DNA of 18,317 nucleotides. Origin: Hyphomicrobiales bacterium. GTDB lineage: Bacteria; Pseudomonadota; Alphaproteobacteria; Rhizobiales; Xanthobacteraceae. Below are positions 7,774 to 14,909 of this stretch, piece after piece. The notes beneath the pieces are model-generated. The model worked only from the letters and a program-made list of their open reading frames with translations, made no database searches and was not told the origin of the DNA. Within the stretch, counting starts at the first letter, position 1. Each line of letters opens with the position of its first letter. Location of the stretch: assembly GCA_016201085.1 (NCBI GenBank), contig JACQDO010000339.1, positions 1-18,317 on the forward strand, given 5' to 3'. A program made the position numbers and the translations under genes.

Positions 7774-7867
7774 TGTCGTTAACCACCGCTGACTTGCCAC
7801 CGCGCGATCTATAGCGCATGGGCGCGGCCCTGTCGCGCCCGGCCCGGCGGGGTGTTATGAACCGGCA

Positions 7868-8329
7868 ATGATTCCGGCCCCCCTGCGAAATCTCCTCGAC
7901 CGTCTGAGCATAGCCTGGCACGAGCGCGCCATCGCGCTGAAGGCCATCAGCTTTGCCATGGTCGGCGTCGTCAATACCGGCATCGATTTCAGCATTTTCT
8001 GGACCACCGCCACCTATCTGCAATGGCCGCTGGTCCCGGCCAACGTGCTGGCCTGGCTGGTGGCGGTATCGTTTTCTTATGCGATGAATTCCTTCATCAC
8101 CTTCGGTCCGGAATCGGGGCGCATCCTGCGCTGGCGCGACTATGGCACCTTCGTGGCTTCCGGCATCGCCGGCATGGTGGCGAGCACGGCGACGCTGGTG
8201 GCGCTGTCCTATGTCTTGCCGCTGTTGCTCGCCAAGCTGTTTTCGATCCTGGCGAGCTTCGTGGTCAATTTCGCGCTGTCCCATTTCGTGGTGTTCAAGG
8301 CGCGCAAGCCACACGGCGATGCGCGCTGA
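7868..8329 (+). CDS. GtrA family membrane protein, probable flippase for lipid-linked sugar
   Basis: A 153-residue protein with four membrane segments, the usual GtrA size. Family marks are FAMVGVVNTGIDFSIF (about 29-44), VSFSYAMNSFITF (about 67-79) and a final segment ending SHFVVFKARK. GtrA proteins are thought to flip undecaprenyl-phosphate-linked sugars made by GtrB-type transferases to the periplasm. Such a transferase starts about 95 bp away on the opposite strand, so both may be controlled by one divergent region. The ATG at 7868 follows a GC-rich stretch with only a weak GGGGTG. Eighteen bp separate its stop from the next MFS gene, so those two are probably one transcription unit. Confidence 0.9.
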   Translation: MIPAPLRNLLDRLSIAWHERAIALKAISFAMVGVVNTGIDFSIFWTTATYLQWPLVPANVLAWLVAVSFSYAMNSFITFGPESGRILRWRDYGTFVASGIAGMVASTATLVALSYVLPLLLAKLFSILASFVVNFALSHFVVFKARKPHGDAR

Positions 8330-8347
8330 TGGCCGCCGTCCTTCCCC

Positions 8348-9574
8348 GTGACTGAAGTGACGCGCAAACCGATCGTCGCCGGCGCCGCTTTCATCCTGAT
8401 CGCCGGATTCCTCGCGCTGTTCATCGGCGGCGGCGCGCGGTTTACCGTCGGCCTGACGCTGCGGCCGATCGTCGACGATCTGGGCTGGGCACGCAGCGAT
8501 CTCGGCCTCGCCGTGGCGCTGTACCAGGTCGTTTCGGCGGCGGCGACTTTTGCTGCCGGCATGCTGGCCGACCGCGCCGGTCCGCGACTGGTGCTGAGCG
8601 GCGGCATCCTGGTCAGCGGCATCGGCATCGGCCTGATGAGCACGATGACGATACCCTGGCACGCGCTGGCGCTCTATGGCGCGGTGTTCGCGCTCGGCAG
8701 CGGCGCGGCGTCGATGGCGCCGGTCGGCGTGATGGTGACGCGCGTTTTCCCGCAACGCACCGGCATCGCCAATGCGGTGGTCATGTCGGGCATGACCGCC
8801 GGCCAGTTGGTGATGATCGCCTCGCTGGCGGCGGCGATGCTGAGCTTAAGCTGGCGCTCGGTCTACCTGCTGATCGGCGTTGCGCATCTGGTGCTGGTGC
8901 CGCTCTTGATCGTGGCAATTCCGAAGATGACGGCGGGGCAGGCCACGGCCGCCCGGCCGGCCGGCGGCATCGGCGTGATCGAGGCCGCCCGCTCGCGGCG
9001 GTTCTGGCTGTTATTGGCGGTCTACGCCATCTGCGGCTTCGACGATTTCTTCGTCACCATCCACGTCGCGGCCTTCGCGCAGGACCGCGGCGTCGACGCC
9101 TTTCTGGCCGGCAATCTGCTGGCGCTGATGGGGCTTACCGGGCTGATCGGCGTGGTCGCCGCCGGCGCCTTGAGCGACCGCTCCGGCCCGGTGTGGCCGA
9201 CCGCGCTCTGCTTTGCCGCCCGCGTGGCAGTGTTCACGCTGGTCATGGTGGATCAGTCGACGATTTCCGTGGCGGTGTTCGCGTTGGTGTTCGGCGTAAC
9301 CTTCCTGGTCACCGCGCCGCTCACCGTGGTGTTCGTGGCGCAGAGTTTCGGCACCCGCCACCTGGGCGCGCTCACCGGCCTGATCACCATGGTGCACCAG
9401 ATATTCGGCGGCATCGGCGCCTATCTCGGCGCCGTCGTGTTCGACGTGCGTGGCAATTACGACATCGCCTTCGCCATCATGCTGGCGGTTTCGTTCGTGG
9501 CCTTGTTGTTGACGCTGATGCTGCGGCGGCCGCGTCTTGTCGTCCCCGCGAAAGCGGGGACCCATACGCCGTGA
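8348..9574 (+). CDS. Major facilitator superfamily transporter with a repeat-encoded C terminus
   Basis: A 408-residue inner-membrane protein with about twelve hydrophobic segments. The MFS signature after segment two reads GMLADRAGPRLV (about 75-86), and the second half repeats it as GALSDRSGP. The N-terminal GGGARFTVGLTLRPIVDDLGW resembles the oxalate/monocarboxylate-type branch of MFS, but the substrate is not fixed by sequence. The start is the GTG at 8348, 18 bp after gtrA; no in-frame ATG lies nearer. The last residues, VVPAKAGTHTP, and the stop codon are encoded by the palindromic repeat at 9539-9633, so the original end of the protein was probably replaced when the repeat inserted. 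Confidence 0.9.
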   Translation: MTEVTRKPIVAGAAFILIAGFLALFIGGGARFTVGLTLRPIVDDLGWARSDLGLAVALYQVVSAAATFAAGMLADRAGPRLVLSGGILVSGIGIGLMSTMTIPWHALALYGAVFALGSGAASMAPVGVMVTRVFPQRTGIANAVVMSGMTAGQLVMIASLAAAMLSLSWRSVYLLIGVAHLVLVPLLIVAIPKMTAGQATAARPAGGIGVIEAARSRRFWLLLAVYAICGFDDFFVTIHVAAFAQDRGVDAFLAGNLLALMGLTGLIGVVAAGALSDRSGPVWPTALCFAARVAVFTLVMVDQSTISVAVFALVFGVTFLVTAPLTVVFVAQSFGTRHLGALTGLITMVHQIFGGIGAYLGAVVFDVRGNYDIAFAIMLAVSFVALLLTLMLRRPRLVVPAKAGTHTP

Positions 9575-9633
9575 GCTATCGATAGACTGCGGAGTATGGG
9601 TCCCGGCCCTCGCAAGGGCTCGGCCGGGACGAC
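9539..9633. repeat. 95-bp interspersed palindromic repeat, copy 1
   Basis: The ends GTCGTCCC and GGGACGAC are complementary; inside are the hairpin arms CCCCGCGAAAGCGGGG and GGCCCTCGCAAGGGCTCGGCC, and a centre framed by GGGACCCATA and TATGGGTCCC. Copy 2 at 16251-16345 has the same length and nearly the same arms, but the centre is inverted. It contains the last codons and stop of the MFS gene and lies between converging genes. Confidence 0.88.
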
Positions 9634-9639
9634 AGAAAA

Positions 9640-10611
9640 CTACAGCCCCGCTTCCAGCTTCGCGTACAGCGGATTGTCCTTCGAGAACACGTAGCCGAGA
9701 TCGGCCACCGCCACAGCCTCGGCGCCGTTCTCGCGCAGGAAGCTGGTGAGCGCGTAGACCTGATCGGGCGGGCAGTGCAGCGTCAGCATGCCGGACGAAG
9801 TCGGTCCGCCGAACGGCGTGACCACGCCGTATGTTTCCTTGGCGCGCTCCACCAGCCGCGCGTCGCAGGCGGCAAAGCGCGCGCGCACCTCGCGGTAATT
9901 GCGGGCGCGCGCCTGCGCCGCCACGCGGTCAAGGATGACGCGCGCGGTCTCGCGTTCGCTCGGGCCCCAGGAAGCCGTGCGCGCCGCCACCAGATTGGCC
10001 TGCGAGCGCAGAATGGTGCCGTCCTCGATCACCTTGAGCCCGTTGGCGGCGAGCGTGCTGCCGGTGGTGGTGATGTCGACGATCAGCTCGGCGGAGCCTG
10101 CGGCCGGCGCGCCTTCGGTGGCGCCCGAGCTCTCGACGATGCGATAGTCGATGATGCCATGCGCCGAAAAGAAATCGCGCGTCAGGTTGATGTATTTGGT
10201 CGCCACCCGCATCTTGCGCCCATGATGATGCCGGAAGGCGGTGGCGACGTCGTCGATGTCGGCCATGGTACGCACGTCGATCCAGGCCTGCGGCACCGCC
10301 ACCACGACATTGGCGAAGCCAAAGCCGAGGCCTTCGATCAGCACCACTTTGCTGTCGGCGTCGGCAATCTGTTCGCGCACCAGATCCTCGCCGGTGACAC
10401 CCATGTGCACGGCGCCGGCCGCAAGCTGGGTGGTGATTTCGGAAGCCGAGAGATAAGCCACCTCGACGCCGTCGAGCCCGGCAATGGCGCCGCGATAGTC
10501 GCGCGCACCGCGCGGCTTGATCAGGGAGAGCCCCGAGCGCGCGAAGAAGGCTTCGGCGTTTTCCTGCAAGCGGCCCTTGGCCGGGACGGCGAGTACGAGC
10601 GGGCCGCTCAT
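9640..10611 (-). CDS. hisG: ATP phosphoribosyltransferase HisG, catalytic subunit
   Basis: Catalyses the first step of histidine synthesis, ATP + PRPP to phosphoribosyl-ATP, in the cytoplasm, and is the feedback-inhibited step. The 323-residue protein starts [21 protein letters not shown]. The PRPP-binding loop is [18 protein letters not shown] at 175-192. The ATG at 10611 overlaps the hisZ stop by 4 bp (ATGA), so the two are translationally coupled; an upstream extension in this frame lies inside hisZ. After about residue 245 there is an extra C-terminal part ([23 protein letters not shown]) that resembles the regulatory domain of long-form HisG, although a HisZ partner, normal for short-form HisG, is also present. 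Confidence 0.96.
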   Translation of the reverse strand: MSGPLVLAVPAKGRLQENAEAFFARSGLSLIKPRGARDYRGAIAGLDGVEVAYLSASEITTQLAAGAVHMGVTGEDLVREQIADADSKVVLIEGLGFGFANVVVAVPQAWIDVRTMADIDDVATAFRHHHGRKMRVATKYINLTRDFFSAHGIIDYRIVESSGATEGAPAAGSAELIVDITTTGSTLAANGLKVIEDGTILRSQANLVAARTASWGPSERETARVILDRVAAQARARNYREVRARFAACDARLVERAKETYGVVTPFGGPTSSGMLTLHCPPDQVYALTSFLRENGAEAVAVADLGYVFSKDNPLYAKLEAGL

Positions 10612-11774
10612 GACGCGCCCCCCGCTACAACATTGTAAGCCGCCAGCCGTTCGATCCACACCGCGAAGCCGACCGCCGCGATCGGCTCGCTCGCGCCCAG
10701 CCGCGTCAGCAGGCCGTCATAGCGCCCGCCCGCCACCAGCGGATCGCCGGTGCGCGCCGGGTCGGTCAGCTCGAACACGAAGCCGGTGTAATAGTCGAAG
10801 CCGCGCCCGAACCCGGTGGAGAAGCGCACGCGCTTCAAATCGATGCCGCGCGCCGCCAGGAAGCCGTTGCGGCTTTCGAACAGATCGAGCGCGGGGTTAA
10901 GCGCGCCGTTCATATCGGCTTCGGCCGCGAACGCGCGCAGCGCGGCCACGGCTTCGTCCGGGTCGCCCTGCACGCCCAGGAAACGTTCGATCAGTCCGCG
11001 CACCTCGCGCGGCAGCTTGGCGCTGGCGCCGAGCGCCGACTGCTCGAGGAAACGATCGGCGATCTCGGCGACCGAGCGGCCGCCGACCGCGTTGATGCCG
11101 GCGATCGACAACAGGTCGGTGACCAGCGCATGCGCGCCCTTGGGGTCGGAGCCGGCCAGCGCCGCCAGCACGCCCTGATACTCGGGGCGCGCATTGTTGC
11201 CGCCGAGCACCAGCCGGTCGAGGTCCTGCGCCAGGTTGCTCTTGCGGTTGAAATCCTTGATCAGCCGCCGCTTCCAGGCCGGCGGCAGCTCGAGCCCGGC
11301 AACCAGCGCCGCGAACAGCGCGACGTCGCCGGTGCTGATATCCGGCTGGCTAAGTCCATAGCCGGCGGTGGCTTCGAGACCGAGCGAGAGCATCTCGGCG
11401 TCGGCCGCCGCCTTGTCGGGACGCCCGAAGCTCTCGATGCCGGCCTGCAGGAATTCGGGCGCGCTGTCGCTGCGGTGGCGGAACACCGGCCCGAGATAGC
11501 AGAAGCCGGCCGGCTTGCCGGCCGCCGGGGAGGCCAGGTAATCGCGCGACACCGGGATGGTAAGGTCGGGCCGCAGGCAGAATTCGCCGCCGCCCGGCGC
11601 CGTCGTCAAATACATGCGCTTGCGGATGTCCTCGCCCGACAGGTCGAGAAACGGCTCCGCCGGCTGCAGGATCGCGGGCGCGACGCGGGCATAGCCGGCG
11701 CGCTCATAGGAGGCGACCAGCGCCTCTGCACGGGCGTCGGTCCCTGCCTTTGTTGCTGTTACGCCTGCGTCCAT
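10608..11774 (-). CDS. hisZ: HisZ, regulatory subunit of ATP phosphoribosyltransferase
   Basis: HisZ is a paralogue of histidyl-tRNA synthetase that no longer charges tRNA; it binds HisG and is needed for its activity and histidine control. The 388-residue protein keeps the class II synthetase core: [11 protein letters not shown] at 67-77, [11 protein letters not shown] at 91-101, then [14 protein letters not shown] and [12 protein letters not shown] near the C-terminal part. It lacks the anticodon-binding domain found in HisS, as expected. The ATG at 11774 is preceded by AGGACCGAAGGG. It overlaps hisG by 4 bp, which supports a two-gene operon. A 7-bp hairpin lies in the leader about 50-70 bases before the start. 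Confidence 0.96.
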   Translation of the reverse strand: MDAGVTATKAGTDARAEALVASYERAGYARVAPAILQPAEPFLDLSGEDIRKRMYLTTAPGGGEFCLRPDLTIPVSRDYLASPAAGKPAGFCYLGPVFRHRSDSAPEFLQAGIESFGRPDKAAADAEMLSLGLEATAGYGLSQPDISTGDVALFAALVAGLELPPAWKRRLIKDFNRKSNLAQDLDRLVLGGNNARPEYQGVLAALAGSDPKGAHALVTDLLSIAGINAVGGRSVAEIADRFLEQSALGASAKLPREVRGLIERFLGVQGDPDEAVAALRAFAAEADMNGALNPALDLFESRNGFLAARGIDLKRVRFSTGFGRGFDYYTGFVFELTDPARTGDPLVAGGRYDGLLTRLGASEPIAAVGFAVWIERLAAYNVVAGGAS

Positions 11775-11825
11775 CGCCCTTCGGTCCTGCGATCAAGTGG
11801 CGGCCCTTTAACACGGCGGGCTTAA

Positions 11826-11843
11826 GGATTCGACGCCGAATCC
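11826..11843 (-). other. Hairpin in the hisZ leader
   Basis: GGATTCG, a 4-nt loop, CGAATCC: a perfect 7-bp stem with loop 11833-11836, 52-69 bases upstream of the hisZ start. There is no run of His codons and no U-tract, so classical His attenuation is not supported. The remainder of 11844-12023 is AT-rich and probably holds the promoter of the next plus-strand gene, but no clear -35/-10 pair is seen. Confidence 0.35.
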
Positions 11844-12023
11844 ACGCCGCCCTTAACGCCGCCGCACGCCAAATGCTTGGCGTCGTTAATAAATTTTTCC
11901 GGCTGCCAAATAATACCGCTGGTTGTGCAAAGCAGCATTGCCGTTGGTGATCCCTCATAAGCTATTGCGAGTAATAAAATTTCAACACAACCACCGTTAA
12001 TTTACTGCCGGTGGGGGCGTCCA

Positions 12024-12485
12024 ATGAACGAACCGGTCACGCGTGCCATGGTCGAGGCCTTCTACAAGGCCTATGCGGAGCGTGACGCCGACAAGATCGG
12101 GCATTTCCTCGCCGACGACGTGGAATGGAGCATCAGCGGCCCGGTCGACGTGCTGCCGTTCTGCGGCACCCGCCACGGCAAGGCCGCCGTGCTCGACATG
12201 GTCGGGCGCCTTATTCCCGAGGTGTTCCGCATCTTCAACTTCGTGCCCGACGCCATATTGGTGGACGGCGACCAGGCGGCCACGCTCAGCCGGCTGACGG
12301 CGAGGAGCGGCGACGGCCGCGTCATCAGCTACCGGCTGGCGCATTTCGTGCGCTTCCGCGACGGCAAGATCGTCCGCAATGTGTCGATCATCGACAGCTT
12401 CGACGCGGTCGAGCAGGTGCTTGGCCATCCGCTCGAACTGCACGAGGGCGAGCGGCGCGAAGCCGGCGACCTGATCGCGGTGTGA
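12024..12485 (+). CDS. NTF2-like / SnoaL-like protein, function unknown
   Basis: A 153-residue cytoplasmic protein with the cone-shaped NTF2-like fold. Marks of the family are the N-terminal helix VEAFYKAYAERDADKIGHFLADDVEW (about 10-35), GPVDVLPFCGTRHGKAAV (39-56), and the closing strands VISYRLAHFVRFRDGKIVRNVSIIDSFDAVEQVLG. Some relatives are isomerases or cyclases, but no catalytic set can be named. The ATG at 12024 follows GGTGGGGGCG. A 6-bp stem (CCACCG at 11991-11996 with CGGTGG at 12009-12014) overlaps that ribosome binding site and could partly mask it. It lies between hisZ and hisS on the opposite strand, 85 bp before the DUF3617 gene. Confidence 0.85.
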   Translation: MNEPVTRAMVEAFYKAYAERDADKIGHFLADDVEWSISGPVDVLPFCGTRHGKAAVLDMVGRLIPEVFRIFNFVPDAILVDGDQAATLSRLTARSGDGRVISYRLAHFVRFRDGKIVRNVSIIDSFDAVEQVLGHPLELHEGERREAGDLIAV

Positions 12486-12508
12486 GCGGCGACCCGCGCT
12501 GACGCCGA

Positions 12509-12553
12509 TGTGATTTTCCAACGCAAACGGTGTGATATCATTTCGCATGTGAT
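12509..12553 (+). promoter_or_regulatory. Upstream region of the DUF3617 gene with three TGTGAT copies and a possible extended -10
   Basis: TGTGAT occurs at 12509, 12531 and 12548. TGATATCAT (12533-12541) fits an extended -10 box (TG, one base, TATCAT), but no -35 match is present 17 bp upstream. TGTGA is a half-site of CRP-like regulators, but no full palindromic site is formed. Tentative. Confidence 0.25.
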
Positions 12554-12570
12554 CCGCGATGGAGGACACC

Positions 12571-13098
12571 ATGCGCCGTCATTTTGCGATCGTCACCGCC
12601 GCCATTCTGAGCGCCGCTCCCGCCTTCGCGCTCGACCTGCCGACGCGCAAGGCCGGCCTGTGGGAGCTCAAGATGATCTTCGAGGGCCGCAATCTTCCGC
12701 CCACGACCATGAAGCATTGCACCGACGCCGCCACCGACAAACTGATGAACGCCAATTTCGGCGGCTCCAACGAGCAGCACTGTTCGAAGCAAGACATGAA
12801 GACGTCCGGCGGCACCATCACCGTCGACTCGGTGTGCAAGTTCGGCGAGACGACCACCACCTCGCATGCGGTCATCACCGGCAGCTTCGACAGCGCCTAT
12901 ACCATGAAGGTCGCCTCGACGCGGGCCGGCGGTCCGCCGCTGCCGGGCGTGGCGCCGGGTGCGCAGACGCACATGACGATCGAGGCGAAGTGGCTGGGCG
13001 CCTGCGCCGCCGGCCAGAAGCCGGGCGACGTCATCATGTCGAACGGCATGAGCATGAACGTGATCGAGATGCAGCGGATGCGGCCGCCGGCGCGGTGA
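12571..13098 (+). CDS. Secreted DUF3617 family protein
   Basis: A 175-residue exported protein of unknown function. Residues 1-19 are a signal peptide (MRRHFAIVTAAILSAAPAFA, cut before LDLPTRKAG). The mature part begins with the DUF3617 mark RKAGLWELKM and contains four cysteines, in KHCTDA, QHCSKQ, SVCKFG and GACAAG, a pattern typical of the family and likely to form two disulfides in the periplasm. Its Met-rich end (MSNGMSMNVIEMQRM) is unusual. The ATG at 12571 is preferred because GGAGG lies just before it; an ATG at 12559 lies upstream of that site. Three TGTGAT copies stand in the upstream region. It converges on hisS across a palindromic repeat. Confidence 0.85.
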   Translation: MRRHFAIVTAAILSAAPAFALDLPTRKAGLWELKMIFEGRNLPPTTMKHCTDAATDKLMNANFGGSNEQHCSKQDMKTSGGTITVDSVCKFGETTTTSHAVITGSFDSAYTMKVASTRAGGPPLPGVAPGAQTHMTIEAKWLGACAAGQKPGDVIMSNGMSMNVIEMQRMRPPAR

Positions 13099-13107
13099 CT
13101 TTCTTCA

Positions 13108-13226
13108 CCTCTCCCATAGGGAGAGGTCGCCCGCCGAAGCTTTAGCGAAGGCGGGCGGGTGAGGGGTTACAATCTATCGAGAGCCACTTGCCCCCTCACC
13201 CCAACCCTCTCCCCCCAGGGGAGAGG
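13108..13226. repeat. 119-bp compound palindromic repeat between converging genes
   Basis: The element has a hairpin at each end, CCTCTCCC-ATA-GGGAGAGG (13108-13126) and CCTCTCCCC-CCA-GGGGAGAGG (13206-13226), with an inner stem CGCCCGCC/GGCGGGCG (13128-13157) and GGTGAGGGG pairing with CCCCTCACC. This family is frequent between genes in Rhizobiales. It lies between the DUF3617 stop and the hisS stop and may act as a terminator for both. Confidence 0.85.
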
Positions 13227-13249
13227 TAGTGCGCTGAGTTTGTGGCGCG

Positions 13250-14797
13250 CTACGCCAGTCTGTGCCGCGCCAGCAGCTTAGCGACAGCCTCGACCAGATC
13301 GGCTTCCTTGACCGCGAACTGCGCCTCGGCCTGCTTCTTGAGGTACTCGTCGCGGTCCTTGATGGCGGTGAGGCCGGCGCCGAGGATCAAGTCCTTGATC
13401 ATCACCTCGCCGCGCGTCTTCTCGTCGCCGCCCTGGATGACGACGCAAGGCGATGCGCGCTTGTCGGCATATTTGAGCTGATTGCCGATGTTCTTGGGAT
13501 TGCCGAGGTAGAGCTCGGCGCGGATATTGGCGGCGCGCAGCAGCGAGACGAAGCGCTGGTAGTCGGCGACGCGGTCCTTGTCGAACACGGTGACCACCAC
13601 CGGGCCGGGCGCGGCCTTGGCGCCGAGCTTGCCGAGCGCGGTCAGCGCCGCCTGTAGGCGCGACACACCGATCGAGAAGCCGGTGGCCGGCACCGGCTCG
13701 CCGCGGAAGCGCGACACCAGGCCGTCGTAACGTCCGCCGCCACCGACCGAGCCGAAACGCACCGGGCGGCCTTTCTCGTCGTTGATCTCGAAGGTCAGCT
13801 CCACCTCGTAGACCGGGCCGGTGTAGTACTCGAGACCGCGCACGACGGTCGGGTCAACACGAACTCGGTCATCGTATCCAGCGGCAGCAACGAATTTTGC
13901 AATTTCCTGCAATTCCGAATACCCAAATCCAAACGTCCCGCCAGCAGCAGCCTCGTCAGAAAAATATTCAATGATAGGTGCGTTTTTGCCGAATTGTTTT
14001 TGATATTCCGCGCTCGCATCCATCGGAGTAACTGGCGTATAGATGTGAAAGAAGACGGTTTTAATTTGTTCGTCAGAAAGTCCCGCGCCTTTAGTAAAGT
14101 CGCCGCTTTCATCTTTACGTCCTGCGCCGAGTAGTAACTTGACGCCTTCCGATCCCAATCGGTCAAATTTGTCTATCGCGCGCAGAACAGTAAGCCGACG
14201 TCCAGCATTTTGATCCCCCGCGAGCCCGATGGATTCTAAAACTCCATCGAGATTTTTGCGATTATTCACCTTCACCACATAACTGCCGCGCGGTACGCCC
14301 AGCGCTTCCATCGTGTCGGCCGCCAGCATGCACATCTCGGCATCGGCCGCCATGGTCGGCGCGCCGACGGTGTCGGCGTCGAACTGCATGAACTGTCGGA
14401 AGCGTCCCGGGCCCGGCTTCTCGTTGCGGAACACATAGCCCACGCGATAGCTGCGATAGGGCAGCACGATATGCTCGGTGCCGATGCGTTCCGCCACGTA
14501 GCGCGCCAGCGGCGCGGTCAGGTCGTAGCGCAGCGACAGCCACTGCTCGTCGTCGTCCTGGAACGAGAACACGCCCTCGTTCGGGCGGTCCTGGTCGGGC
14601 AGGAACTTGCCGAGCGCGTCGGTGTATTCGATCGCCGGCGTCTCCACCGGCTCGAAGCCGTAGCGCTCGAACACCGTGCGGATCGCCTCCACCATCTGGC
14701 GGGTGGCGGCGATGTCGGCCGGCCCGCGGTCGGCGAGCCCGCGCGGCAGGCGGGCCTTGAGTTTTTGCGGCTTGTTGCCGGATTTGGGGTCGGCCAT
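13250..14797 (-). CDS. hisS: Histidyl-tRNA synthetase with an internal low-GC segment
   Basis: Charges tRNA-His with histidine in the cytoplasm. The 515-residue protein has the class II core: the motif 1 region [19 protein letters not shown] (39-57), RYDLTAP (90-96), motif 2 [20 protein letters not shown] (117-136), the histidine-binding RGLEYYTG (320-327), [13 protein letters not shown] (349-361), and motif 3 [10 protein letters not shown] (372-381). The anticodon-binding domain follows from about 395. The ATG at 14797 starts MADPKSG; the frame extends to a TTG at 14818. The gene reads through without a break, yet residues about 172-315 (bases 13851-14285) are encoded at about 48% GC with many TTA, CTA, ATA, AAA, GGA and GTT codons, while both flanks are 63-68% GC. 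No motif is lost, so the enzyme should be active. Confidence 0.97.
   Translation of the reverse strand: MADPKSGNKPQKLKARLPRGLADRGPADIAATRQMVEAIRTVFERYGFEPVETPAIEYTDALGKFLPDQDRPNEGVFSFQDDDEQWLSLRYDLTAPLARYVAERIGTEHIVLPYRSYRVGYVFRNEKPGPGRFRQFMQFDADTVGAPTMAADAEMCMLAADTMEALGVPRGSYVVKVNNRKNLDGVLESIGLAGDQNAGRRLTVLRAIDKFDRLGSEGVKLLLGAGRKDESGDFTKGAGLSDEQIKTVFFHIYTPVTPMDASAEYQKQFGKNAPIIEYFSDEAAAGGTFGFGYSELQEIAKFVAAAGYDDRVRVDPTVVRGLEYYTGPVYEVELTFEINDEKGRPVRFGSVGGGGRYDGLVSRFRGEPVPATGFSIGVSRLQAALTALGKLGAKAAPGPVVVTVFDKDRVADYQRFVSLLRAANIRAELYLGNPKNIGNQLKYADKRASPCVVIQGGDEKTRGEVMIKDLILGAGLTAIKDRDEYLKKQAEAQFAVKEADLVEAVAKLLARHRLA
13851..14285 (-). other. Low-GC island within hisS, probable recombinant segment
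   Basis: By hand count 200 of 420 bases (13861-14280) are G or C (47.6%), against 41/60 in the 60 bases on the right (14281-14340) and 40/60 and 38/60 in the blocks on the left (13801-13860, 13741-13800). The change is abrupt at both ends and keeps the hisS frame. It covers the region between motif 2 and the histidine-binding motif, which includes the insertion domain of HisRS. Codon choice differs from all other genes in the window. Replacement by homologous recombination with a lower-GC hisS is the simplest reading. Confidence 0.75.
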
Positions 14798-14909
14798 TGG
14801 CTGGTCACGTTGTTGCAATAAACGGGGGTGGTAGCAGCCGTTTCCCGCTTTGTCATTATCGGCGAAAGGGGCTAATGCAGGGCCTTCAGCCGAACCCGTG
14901 AGGCGTCCA

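Noticed and set aside
6169..7782. Long plus-strand open frame (537 codons) opposite the deacetylase and GT2 genes
   Set aside because: It is antisense to two firmly identified genes, is rich in Arg, Gln, His and Gly as expected for a high-GC shadow frame, and shows no family motif.
7373..8755. Long minus-strand open frame (460 codons) over gtrA and parts of GT2 and MFS
   Set aside because: Shadow of three real genes, low-complexity composition, no recognisable domain; its C-terminal part is the GT2 gene in another frame.
11887..11980. Similar AT-rich stretches (TAATAAATTTT and TAATAAAATTT) as possible direct repeats
   Set aside because: Low-complexity AT runs in an intergenic region; the similarity is within chance.
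13108..13226. CRISPR-like or riboswitch-like structure between the DUF3617 gene and hisS
   Set aside because: The units are palindromes of different sequence without regular spacers and fit a known type of intergenic repeat.
13795..14166. Alternative small gene in the low-GC part of hisS (minus strand, another frame)
   Set aside because: The hisS frame is continuous and conserved across this part, including DFTKGA and RGLEYYTG; the other frame has no motif. The low GC is therefore not due to an inserted gene.
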